This document shows positions 42,555-53,504 of a DNA stretch of 64,000 nt, piece after piece (the first letter of the stretch is position 1; each line of letters opens with the position of its first letter). The position numbers and the translations under genes were made by a program. The stretch comes from Lethocerus indicus (lineage: Eukaryota; Arthropoda; Insecta; Hemiptera; Belostomatidae): assembly GCA_019843655.1 (NCBI GenBank), contig JACDQD010000008.1:16960442-17024441 (forward strand), given 5' to 3'. Below the pieces are notes generated by a model. That model made no database searches. It had not been told where the DNA came from and was given only the letters and a program-made list of their open reading frames with translations.

Positions 42555-43683
42555 GGACGGGTAGAAATAAAGTAATTACGGTTGGGACTGGGGCGAACCT
42601 AATTGCGGCACCGCTGTCCGAGCCATTTTAATTAGCGGGCCGAAAAGCGGACCCCCTTTGGTTTCGGACCGATCGGTGAACCGATCCAGAATTTCATCTT
42701 GGGTCTGTTCCCACGGGGACCCCCCCTCCTTCGGGTCCACCCCACATAGTAGGAACGATACCTTTCCAAACAACTGCAGGGAATAAGCGTTGGTTTTCTG
42801 TTTTCTAGTTCATTCTTTTTTTCTTTATAGTATTCATACGGGCGGAAGATGGTGCGACGATTTTTGCCTCAGTGATATATCTGTTGCCAAATACAATTCA
42901 GCTGTAATGAAGAGACACGCTCCTCAAAATTGGATCAGGGAATTAATGGGCCGGACTTTCACTACGGGCTTCCCCAGCTTGGAAAGGGCCGAGTCTTCCT
43001 TCTTCCGGACAAATTTAAGTTATAACATAAATAAGGTTAAAATTGGAAAACAAAAGTCAAATCATTTTTAAAGAAAGGCAATTTCCGGACACCAGGAACG
43101 TTCCTCTCACGGTGTCTCACAGAATGATTAACGAAATGCTCCTGATTGTGAAAAAAGGGGAACAACTTATGAACAAAGAAGGAGACGGACGATCTCGCCA
43201 GCTATAATTAATATGAGCGTCGGCTAGAACATAGCAATTCCAATATAACTTAAATTCGATTTTCCGTCAGTGAAAAACTGAATTTTTCGCATAAACGAAT
43301 GCACCACAATACTTTCAGGGATCGCTGAATTTCGGCCTTCCTCCGAATTAAACGAGCGTTCTCTTGGAAAGGTTTTTAAATAAAACAATTCCTCGCCGAA
43401 AGGTAGAGATGGACTGCGAAAGGAATCGAGTTCCACAAAAGGAAGATTACAAATTAAAAATGAAAAAAAATGTTTCTCCCATAAACAAGTGAGTGGGATC
43501 GGAAGGCCGACTCTGTTTCGAGAACTCCCCACCGCGGGAGCGGCGCCTCCCAAAAAAGGAATCGAGGATTTCTTCTCTCGTGTACAGGAAGTTTTTTTAT
43601 TTATTTTTATTTTTTACTGGTTTGTTTTTGTTTCTTTCTTTTGGTTTTTCTTGTTTTGCTTTTTGTTTTCCGAAGTCGTAGCA

Positions 43684-43686
<3 letters not shown>

Positions 43687-43716
<30 letters not shown>
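43687..43716 (+). repeat. (CT)15 microsatellite
   Basis: Thirty bases of uninterrupted CT, the same length as but opposite in orientation to the (AG)15 tract at 26,555. It is preceded by a long T- and TTTTG-rich pyrimidine stretch at about 43,590-43,680. Confidence 0.85.
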
Positions 43717-43719
<3 letters not shown>

Positions 43720-46029
43720 GGCTGTGTACACCCGCCAGAGAGAAACCGGTACGAGCGTACGGGACTCGGGCCCTGGGAAGTTTTAAAAGTACGGTCTGGA
43801 CGCTTACAAAAGGGCGCTCGACATCAAGCTCCCCCATCAACCCTCAGGGCGCGTCCTTAAAATGAATAAAGGCGGAGGAAATTAAAATTTTTCAAGCGCT
43901 GCTGGGCAATTGAACGTCGCTGCACAGTAATATCCAATCGTACCTTAACACGAATTCTCGGTAAATGAATTGATGTTAAGTGAAGGATTCTACAAACAGA
44001 AGGTTTATGTTACTCCGATGTTTCGATGGTCCTCTATCAAACTGCAATTACTGTCTGATTTCACCTGAGATAGCCACCTGATCTTCTGACGTTCTCAAAA
44101 GGAACACAATGAAGCAAAGTGAAAATAGCTCAAAGACAATTTCTGTATGAAATTGAATACGATATACGAACTCCGTACAACAGAATTACCTTTAAAAATG
44201 TCTCCCAAGAAGAAAGCCGAGAGAACTGTATCATACCGGATATAAAATATTTGTCTCTTCTTTAAAATATATTTCGGTTTTAAATGAAATATTTTTTTTC
44301 TCATTCACTTTCTGATGTAGAGAAATTTTATAAACACAAGGCAGCATTAAGGTTAACTGTATACATCTTACAGGGAAAATCTATGTTTATTCTCAACACT
44401 CGAGATATTTCCTAAGCTTTCGACCAACATTCCAATCTGAGTTTCAGAATGTTTACATATAATAACCAACGTCGAATCCAATTGGGCTGACATAAGTTTA
44501 ACTTCATTTTTATTTAATTTTTCAAACATTAACAAATTTCATTTTACTCAAGTACCCTTATTAATAATATAAAAAATTATCGCTGGGTCCTAAATTTATA
44601 CAGAACCTTTTCATCTCGTTTACTACGGGACATACGGAGGCCACTAAATAACGCTCGTTAATCAATCCGAAAAAGGATTCAGAAACAAAAAAAAGTGGGT
44701 GGGTCTACGGCTACTCAACGCTCCATCTGGTGGTACCACAACATTTTTTCGGCCTAACAAACGCCGGTAGACACGCAAGGGGAACGCATTATATTATCTA
44801 AATTTAAAAATACAGCAGTTAAATGCATTTCTAGACTGAACTGAAACTACACTTCTCAAATGAAAGCTCTTGATTTAATTTTATAATTTCCTTTGAGATT
44901 CAACTTGTAGCAGCCCGTGCGGTACGAACTTGTTCGATATGTAAAAATATAAAAGCCGAAATAAAAATATAATTCCAGTTTTACTGAACTATACCCACGT
45001 CCATTAAAGTGCTGGGAAACCGAGGAAGCGGTAGTAGGGCCTCTACTTCTTGAGGTGCCATCTTCACAAACCTGTCAGATAAACGCGGGCTCGTACGAAT
45101 GCCGGTGCTACGCCGGTTTCTACCAAAAATAGTCCCCCGTCGAAAATAAATCTCTGTAAACAGCAGAATGGAAATAATCCTTGCTGCCGACACACGAAGA
45201 TCCTTCCAAGTCTCCAGAACTCGGGTATGTCCAAATGAAATACCTCGTTCGCGTCAAATTTAACTCTAGTTTTTACAATGAAATCGTGTTTAAATTTCTT
45301 TTCAATTATCTATAAAAAATTTCCTTAAATTACGCAAGATTCCAAATAGGAAGACCGACCTAATTGGGTTTGGTTTTGTCACAGCGGACGAAGATAATAT
45401 CGCAATGGGTACCATGATACCGTTAAAATTTGAAAGAATTGAGACATAATTAGAATTCACAAGAAATACAATAATATATTCGTATGATTCAGAACGAATA
45501 TCACAAATGGTAAACTTAATTCTTAAAGATTATGTTACCTTTTACAAAAAAACGGGCGGTCGACCGAAGAAACCGCAGGGCGTAATCAGCCACTGATAAC
45601 GTAAAGAATGTTTACCTATTTGTGGAGCAGCTTCAAAAAGCATTAACTTCGTGAACATACTAAGAAACTAAGTTTTCATATTTGCTATGCAAAAAGCGAT
45701 AGATATTTCATAAGGTTTCCTAAGTGAGAAGAACATTAGGGACTCTCAATAAAATGAATCACTTGATTACTCGATTGGGGGGATTCGACTTGGAGAGGCT
45801 CCTGTTGAAGTAAAGATACAAAGCCATCCTACCTTACATCCCGGGCGATTGAAGAATTATCCCAAGAATCGAAAAAGAGTTGACTCTCCGGCTGTGGGCA
45901 CACAAAGCACTCTTCAACAACACAGCACACACACGCGCGCAACCCTCGTCCTCAACCGCACTACTCGTCCCGGGAGGAAATCCTAGTGTCCATTTAATTT
46001 GAAAAAAAATAAATAAATAAGTTAAAAAT

Positions 46030-46496
46030 TATAAATAAACACTTCGAGTACGCGTGCCGGGACCGCGGAGCGAACGTAGCGGTCGGATGCTCAACAAGTA
46101 AATGAGCCCGTCGACGTCTTCCCCCACTCCTACGAGCGGGACCGATCATCGATTCATCTCGATTCCAGTCGACCCCCATCGATTAGATTTATCGACCGGC
46201 CATGACCAGGACGATATCCGATATCAAAAAATGTTAATTCATTTAGAAGTGTCCGCATCCTTCAGATGTTTCTTTGCCTGTCGAGGACGGCGGTCCGATA
46301 TTCGGACAGGTACCTGAGCCGGGCCCTAGCCGACAGTAGCCAGTGTGTAGTTTGAATGTAATATTTCAATACAGCGACGAGTCCCGTTCCACACTGCGGG
46401 TTTTGTTAATTGAAAAATCAATTGTTTCTACAGGTGTTGGCTTGGTTTTGTAGGGCGGCCTTCTTGAGGACGGGGAGGTTATATTCGGTCGACAGG
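46030..46496 (+). promoter_or_regulatory. CpG-rich 5' region of the NUDT6-like gene
   Basis: This CpG-rich stretch lies directly upstream of the NUDT6-like start codon. It holds several ATCGAT/TATCGA-like words at about 46,145-46,195, reminiscent of the DRE element of insect housekeeping promoters, though no perfect TATCGATA is present. A good splice donor (ACAG|GTACCT, intron from 46,310) and a good acceptor (TTCTACAG, exon from 46,434) suggest a 124-bp intron in the 5' untranslated region. Open frames in the putative first exon do not join the Nudix frame, so that exon is probably non-coding. Confidence 0.45.
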
Positions 46497-48602
46497 ATGG
46501 CATCGCAGCAGGACGATACAGTTTTCCAAGGCGCATTGGACATTCACAGAGGTGTGACGGTTGATTCTTCTATAGAACCCTGTTGGGATAAAGAAGTTTT
46601 CACGAAGAAATTGGAAGGTGGATTTTTATCTTTTTTCAGTACTTATCTATTTTATTGAGAGCGATATCATTTGGGAACAATTACATTCTTTTATAACTAT
46701 TTTATCTTAACCTAAAGGCCTGATAAGCTTATAATGAAGATTTATTAATATTGTAACAAAAAATGAAGTTACTCGGTGATTGTATAATAGATTATATCAT
46801 TGCACTTAATAAAATATTGCCAATTAAACTTTATTTTGGTTTAATTAAATATTTGATAAACCCTTTTTCTAGTGATAATGGGCTATCATATTTAAGAATT
46901 AAAATAATATTTATTGTTTTAGCCTCACTTACACAGTGGCAGAGAGAAAAGATTCGTGGTGTCTGGTTCAGAGTAGCAGTTACTCATGTGTCTTGGATTC
47001 CTATTCTTGCACAGGTAAATATTTTTATCTGAAAAAATACAGAGTGATCAAAACTGTTTATAATATTCACTGCCAGTTAATTGGACCCTGTTGTTACTCC
47101 TGTAATTGCAGAATGGGTTTACTCTTCATCACACCAAAGATGACATGATTTCTATGTGTCGATGGTTACCCAAGGATGAAAAGAACCGAATACCAGCTTT
47201 TGCTCACACCATGGTTGGTGCGGGAGGTTTGGTAGTCAATGAAAATAACCAAATACTTGTAGTGTGCGAGAGATACAGGGATATTGCATATTGGAAGCTT
47301 CCTGGAGGTTATGTTGAACCAGGTTTGTCTTTTATTATAAAACAAATATATTTGGTCATGTTATTGTTGAGTTTGTTTACTTATTTCAGTATTTATGAAT
47401 ATTTATCTACATCACTATCTATCTTGTTAATTGAAAAGTTAAATGAATATAATATATCTTTAACATAACAATATGTGTCACCTTTAACTTAAAATGACAA
47501 GTATTCCTTAAAATGTAAGTTAGTGTATTACATTTATTCTATCTTAAACAATCAAATTTTCAATTTAATAAATATACACTTCCCCACCAGAATTCATACC
47601 TATGTAAGGCACATTTTATTCTACCCATAGTTGGAATTTTTCATTTGCAAATTTCCAAAAAGTACTTTAGTTAATTAGGATCTATCAAACTTTTTGTTGG
47701 ATGAATGAGTTTATGATTTAATATTATTTACTTGTATGTTATTATAAGTGTATATGAATGTATAGGTGAAGACCTGGTTGATGCAGTAATAAGAGAAGTT
47801 TTTGAAGAAACAAATGTTCGTGGAAAGTTTGTTTCAATGGTGGCATTTCGCCATTCAAAGACAGCTGCCTTTGGCTGTACAGATTTTTATTTTGTTATTG
47901 AATTGAGACCACTGAATGAAGACTTGAAGAAAGAAGATGCAGAAATAGATGCAGTCCAGTGGATGGATGTAAGTAAACACATTTATGTGAACATTTGTTT
48001 TTTATTATATATTTTTTAATATAGCAATAATACCTTTTAAAAATGAAACATTCGCCATGAAAGTATGTTTAGGCATTGATTTTTATAATAAGACAAAAGA
48101 TAGTTTAACTTTGAGTAGTAATATTATTTGCTATTAAACATGATTAATTTAAAAAGGGTAAGGAATAATTAAAATTAATGTAAGATTCTTTTTTGTTCAG
48201 TTATGGTAGATATCAAATTGGCTGATTTGTTTTTTGTGAGATATATTTTCATTTAACAACTACTTTTTCCCTTACTCATCCCCAGTTCTTGACTTTCTGG
48301 TTTTGAATGTGAAACATAAATAAAATATGCATAAGGAAATTACATGGTGCATAAATTTAGTTTAAGAAAAATCTGATGGACTGTTGTGATATCATAATCA
48401 TTTTTAACCTATGTTACAGATACATGAATACCTGAATCATCCCATGGTACATGATAATAATCGCTATGTTGTTCAAAAGTATCTCGAGAACAAAAAGAAT
48501 AAAGTTGGTCTCAGTGTTGAAACAAGATACCATCCAATAACACAATCACCACAGGCTTTGTTCAGCATTACTCCAATGATAGGAGACGAGTTAGATAATT
48601 AA
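46497..48602 (+). CDS. NUDT6: NUDT6-like Nudix hydrolase
   Basis: Exons 46,497-46,617, 46,923-47,014, 47,112-47,322, 47,766-47,968 and 48,420-48,602 join in frame to 269 residues, all with GT-AG introns. Residues 1-110 carry the N-terminal domain typical of NUDT6 (FxGxxDxxxGVTVD near 10-23, then a WxRxKIRGVWFRV stretch). The Nudix domain follows with box G137-x5-E143-x7-R151-E-V-F-E155-E156, the glutamates that bind Mg2+. An intron splits the box at residue 142. Asn158 replaces the usual Gly of EExG. The family cleaves nucleoside-diphosphate-linked compounds; the physiological substrate of NUDT6 is not settled. The start codon has a good context (A at -3, G at +4) and an in-frame stop lies upstream in unspliced DNA. 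The exons and introns are CpG-poor. Confidence 0.9.
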
Positions 48603-48617
48603 GATCATTATGGCTAC

Positions 48618-48623
48618 AATAAA
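48618..48623 (+). terminator. Poly(A) signal of the NUDT6-like gene
   Basis: AATAAA 16 bases after the stop codon. Further AT-rich signals follow, so longer 3' ends are possible. Confidence 0.6.
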
Positions 48624-49808
48624 ATATTTATGCTTAAAGCCATTTTAGTATTTAATGTAGGTTGTACATGAAATTACAGCAGATTAAATGACTGTGATCA
48701 ATTGTTATTTATCAGCTTATTAGGTTGCTCAATTTTATATACTTATTCTTGACTTATATATAATATTATTCAGTCTGTTAAATTTCATTTATTATTTTTG
48801 ATTCTATGGTTCACCTATTATGATATTCAAACATAATTTTAATACAACTCAATGAGCTTAATACGTCATCTAGGTACCTTATGAAAGCCATGGTTCACTC
48901 TTCACCATTATTCTTCCTTATTTTTAAGGCTGGAATATCATATTACTATCATTCCTTGGTTGAGTGAAATGAGTGATTTTATGTTTTATGTTATGAGTGT
49001 TTCAAACTCATTGGATGTTATTGAGAGTACATTACATTTATGAAAAAGGTTCAAATCTATTTTTAAAACCTTCACTCTTTCTAGAGAAAGATTATGATTA
49101 TAATATCATTGTCATTTTTCCTTTTATTGTTGAATAAATTAAATGTATTTTACAAGTAGATTTTAAAAGTTATTTTTTAAATATATTTAATCACAATATT
49201 TGACTTTGTTAGTGAACACTTTATTGGGGATTGTCAGTAAAATATTTTTAAAAACTTTTTGCTAATACTTGACAAAATGTATTTATTTACATTAAAAGTT
49301 AATTCAATGTTAATAAATTCAAAGTTAATTCTTCAATTTTTAAAGTTATTTATTAAAAAAATTATTGTTACCTTATTTTGTTGTTGACAGAATCTGTGAT
49401 GCCCCTACTACCTCAATAAAAATATCTCATGTTAAGCACTAAATAATAAATAATTATACTTATTCAAATATTAATACATATCTTAATATCTTCTTTGTTA
49501 ACATTGTAGCTAACAAGCGGTATTTGTATTATTTAGCTATCACTTGTGATGCTTAAACTTACCATTTTTTAAATTATATTAATACAATGAGAATGACTAC
49601 TTTACTCTGTTTTATTGAAACATTATTTGTTGCATAAAATAAGACAGAACCAATTAACTTAGGTGTATCAGTGTTAGTTTTATAAATTTAACATGGCCAG
49701 AAATTATGCCAATAGATCACTAACCTTTGTTATCTGTGAAATGCATATGATAAGCTACACTGGTTCATCGTGTTGAGTATCCTAACAGTTGTTTCTAGTT
49801 TTCTAGAG
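48624..49808. other. AT-rich intergenic region between the NUDT6-like and dehydrogenase genes
   Basis: Very AT-rich and CpG-poor with no open frame of interest. It must hold the promoter and 5' leader of the dehydrogenase. A TTTCTAG at 49,794-49,800, just before the start codon, could be a leader splice acceptor. No TATA or initiator element stands out. Confidence 0.5.
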
Positions 49809-52583
49809 ATGAAGGCTTTGCAGTTTGATCCAGTGAAGAAAGAGTTGCGTTTGGTTGATATTCCACAACCGCAGATTTCTGAGAAGGATGATATTATCAT
49901 CCAAGTTGCATTTTCTGGTCTATGTGGGACAGATATTCATATTGTTGAGGTTTTTCTTATTTTTTTGGTCTTTTAATGTTATTTTTCTCATATGATAATG
50001 TGATAATTATTAATAAATATTATGTTTTAAAATGTCAACAATGTTGATTTAAATTTGTTGTACTTTAAGTTGTAAATTCAACAATGTATTGATATTCTGC
50101 TGTTATGAAGAAAAGTTTATCATATATTGTCATATTTAATAAGAGCTTGTGTACAATAATAACAAAAAACATGTTCAATACTCAATCATTGAGAATCTGA
50201 AACATGTAATTTTTAGTTTCCCCTAGTAAACAAAAAGCTGTTGTCACAGGTGCAAAATTTGGTAAATGAATAATTGACAACTGAGTGCTTTTCCACCAAA
50301 CATAAAATATGTGTATATAAAATATGTGTTGGCTGAAAACTCATATCTGAACATTTTAAAATATTGTTAAATTGCCAAAATATTGTTTTAAATAAATTCT
50401 TGAAAATATTTGATAAATATTAGTTTACCCATTTGTTACAATTATCACAGATTTATTTCATTTTTTAAATAGGGTAAGTTTCCTTGCAGTAAAACTCCAA
50501 TTATATTGGGGCACGAGTTTTCTGGTATCGTAAAAGAAATTGGGCCAGAAGTTAATCATGTAGAAGTTGGAGATAGGATAGCTGTTGATCCACAGAGGTA
50601 ATACTATTTTAAATAATAAGTAATTCATTTCTTCATAAAATATGTGATAATGTTAACTATTTATTTATTTAATATAATGGATTATTATTATTAGACATCT
50701 GTATAAATAATTCGTTGTAATTACACTACATCAGTTTGACCTTGAGATGTTCATGAATATTGGGACAACTGAAGAAGTTATCACTTCGGTTTATCAAAGG
50801 TCAATTGTTCTGTCTACAAATAATGCTTGTTTTTGTGATACCCTTTTTTCTCTTCACTGACAAAAAAGTATTATAACCAATGAATAAAATGTAATTATGA
50901 ATAAAAAATTTGATTTAAATAAATGAGAAGTTGAATGTTAAATCATAATAATAAAGCTAACAAGTTAAGTAAAGCTTAACTATTTACATTATTTTATCTC
51001 TTAAGCCTAACAAAACTAATATATTCTCAAATTTTATTTCAGTTGGTGTTCAACATGCAATTATTGTACAACAGGGAGAACACACTGTTGTACAGTTGGT
51101 GGACTTAATAGTGCCATTGGGATATACAAAAATGGAGGTTGGGCAGAATTCTGTAAAGTATCCAGCAAGCAGGTGTACAAACTGCCACCTCAGTTGTCTC
51201 TTAAACAAGGTTTAATAAAAATTCTATCTCACTGCAAATTATAATTTACAATATAGTAAAGACATATATACATTGCATGACAGATTAATTTTCCACTCAT
51301 CAGTGTTGTAGGAATTAATTTATTTGTTATTTCTCATGATGGTAATGGAAGCATTTTGGTTCACTTAGACCATATTATGACATCCTGAGATTTAAAAAAC
51401 GTACATTTCACAGGTGTGCTTTGTGAACCAATGTCATGCATTATGTGGGGATGGGAAAGAATAGCACCCATCAACATAGGCAATTCAGTTTTGGTTACTG
51501 GAGGTGGAATCATTGGTAATCTGTGGTCAGCCATCCTTCACCATCATGGTCACAGAAAAGTCACTGTTTCAGAAATAAATGAAACAAGACGGCGGATCAA
51601 CAACAGACTTGGTAATTTTTTATGAAAAATAATGTGTTATTGAGTTTGATATAAATTTTTTAATATGGATGTGTATATCATTTTATGAAATTCAAGTTCA
51701 TATTTTGTTTGATATTACTTTTATCAGATACGGGATACGAATGTTTGGACCCCACTGAAATCCAAAGACGTCATGATGAAGATTGTTGGAGTGTTGATGT
51801 TGCTATAGATTGCAGTGGAAATGGAAAAGCCATTCAGCAATCCTTGGAATTCCTTAAGACATCTGGAAAACTGTGCATATTTGGAGTGGCTTCACCGGAC
51901 ACTAGAGTGAGGTGTGACTACTTTCTTAAACTTAATTTATATAGTGTTAATCTACAGTAATCTATAGTAAATCCAAAAATTAATCAAATAATTCAGTCAT
52001 ATGCCAATCTGGGCCATCTTTAGGTAACCACAGTTTAATGAAGCATTCTTAATTATTTATTTTCATAAAATAAATATAACTGTAAAAATCTTGCTTTTTG
52101 GTTATTATAGCATATCTCCATATGAAATATTCAGAAGAGAACTTACTATTGTTGGAGCAATGCTTAATCCATTCACCTTCACAAAAGTAATAGGTCTGAT
52201 GGAGGCAATGGGAAGTAGGTATGTTAATACACCTATATTTTTCAAACTACTATTGCAAACTCTTATTGTATTTCAAAATCTTATTGTAACTCATTAAGAA
52301 TTAATGGAAGTACAATTATTAGTTAATGAATAATGTGTTATTTTATTTCAAAGGGAATAAATCACTTTATTTTAAGTTAATGAAAAAAAATTCATTTAAT
52401 TTTTAACATTTTTTGTTTTTAAATATCTATTTGATTGTTATGTATCAATCGTTTGCTGATTTCAGGTACTTAGACTATCACAAACTTGGAATTCAAGATT
52501 TTTGCTTAGATGAGTATGAATTAGCCTTACAGAAACTCAAATCAGGAGATGTTTCAAAAGTTGTTTTTAAAATGTTCAAGTAA
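49809..52583 (+). CDS. Zinc-dependent medium-chain alcohol/polyol dehydrogenase
   Basis: Seven exons (49,809-49,949; 50,473-50,597; 51,043-51,209; 51,414-51,611; 51,728-51,911; 52,111-52,218; 52,466-52,583) join in frame to 346 residues, the usual length of the sorbitol/threonine dehydrogenase branch. Catalytic zinc ligands are visible: C39 in GLCGTD, H61-E62 in GHE, and E149 in CEP. The structural zinc lobe is intact (C91, C94, C97, C105). The Rossmann motif is G174-G-G176-I-I-G179, with E198 at the end of the second strand, which favours NAD over NADP. It should oxidise a sugar alcohol or secondary alcohol; the substrate cannot be read from sequence. All introns are GT-AG. It lies downstream of the NUDT6-like gene on the same strand and converges on the ropporin-like gene. 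Confidence 0.9.
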
Positions 52584-52736
52584 TCAGTTTCTATCTTGAT
52601 AAATCAATGTCCGATTCATTTCACATTTTCTTGAAACTATTATTTTAAAAGTTTTTTTGCTCAGGATAGATAATTTGGAAGCAGGTGGGATCTGGAACAC
52701 TAAATAAAAACCTTCTATAATTATTTTATTTGCCAA

Positions 52737-52742
52737 AATAAA
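52737..52742 (+). terminator. Poly(A) signal of the dehydrogenase gene
   Basis: AATAAA about 150 bases after the stop codon, in an AT-rich 3' region. Confidence 0.5.
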
Positions 52743-53504
52743 CTATAAATAGCTCCATATGCATAACAGTTTATATAAGTATCTGAAGTGAACAACTAAT
52801 TTAACCATGATTTAAAGCCATTCTTAAATTTTAATCTTAAAGTTTTAAGTACATAAGCTTCAGTTGTATTGAAATTATACTTCATGGTTGAATAAAGCAT
52901 TTCTACTACAAAATGAACATTCTGGAGTTTAAAACACTAGATTAAATTTGTATTCATATGCTAAGAAGCAACTCCAATATTACTCTAGCACATCACATAT
53001 CGAGAGACTAGAAATTCTAATTGCAAATTGAATGTTGACATTGGAGTGTATTAAAAATATGTTAATTAATGCATTAACTAATGCATTCAGGTTGTCCAGG
53101 AAAGTGGAGGAATTTTGTTTACAAAATGGAAATGAAAACAGGTTTTAACAATTGTTTTAAAATATTATTAACATTAATTATCTTTATCTTACAGTTAGAT
53201 TTATTTAAATATTAACAAATAATCTATTTCTGATAATCATAAGTTAGCTGTATAAATAAAGCTATTGTGCAAATGCAAGCTATATACTTTTGAAGAATGA
53301 TTTTATGTTTTTAGCAGGATCAGTAATTACTGATCCTGCCTTATATATTTCATAATAAAATTTACTTCAAGTAATAAATGGTTTTATAAAGAAAATCCTG
53401 GCCTGTTTCATTCCTGAACAACACTGCTACTATTAGACTAAATAAATTATATTTTCTTCAGCAGAAATACTCTTATTGTATGAGAGGCTAAGCTTAAGGG
53501 TAAC
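52743..53504. other. Convergent intergenic region between dehydrogenase and ropporin-like genes
   Basis: AT-rich DNA where the two transcripts face each other. It should hold the 3' end of the ropporin-like gene, although no TTTATT (reverse AATAAA) was spotted close to its stop. The only notable element is the 26-bp palindrome at 53,314. Confidence 0.5.
53314..53339. repeat. Perfect 26-bp palindrome between convergent genes
   Basis: The half-site GCAGGATCAGTAA is followed without spacer by its exact reverse complement. A perfect palindrome of this length is expected far less than once in a window of this size. It contains half GC-type and half AT-type pairs, so low complexity does not explain it. 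It lies about 170 bases beyond the ropporin-like stop and about 730 beyond the dehydrogenase stop. It may be a transcript hairpin, a protein-binding site or a mobile-element remnant. No target-site duplication is visible. Confidence 0.8.

Larger units (their letters stand above)
1..46029. other. Gene desert, CpG-rich, no supportable gene
   Basis: Open frames here are all shorter than about 190 codons, often lie opposite each other in GC-rich stretches, and none gives a recognisable protein family, splice-linked exon series or domain motif. I saw no transposase, reverse transcriptase, long terminal repeat, tRNA, rRNA or tandem gene. The DNA differs from the gene block to its right in having higher GC, frequent CpG and little simple repeat. 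GC-rich islets alternate with AT-rich spacers every 1-2 kb. Such low-repeat intergenic DNA in arthropods is often regulatory sequence of a developmental gene, which would have to lie mostly outside this window. Coding exons too short to see by eye cannot be excluded. Confidence 0.6.
36301..46029. other. Desert segment 5: islets and microsatellites leading to the gene block
   Basis: GC-rich islets lie near 37,260-37,600, 39,390-39,620, 40,190-40,680, 41,440-42,050, 42,370-42,760 and 43,310-43,860. A short CA-rich tract lies near 45,910-45,940. The stretch from 43,870 to 45,890 is mostly AT-rich and holds nothing recognisable. CpG-rich DNA continues into the promoter of the first gene and stops inside its first exon. 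Confidence 0.4.
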
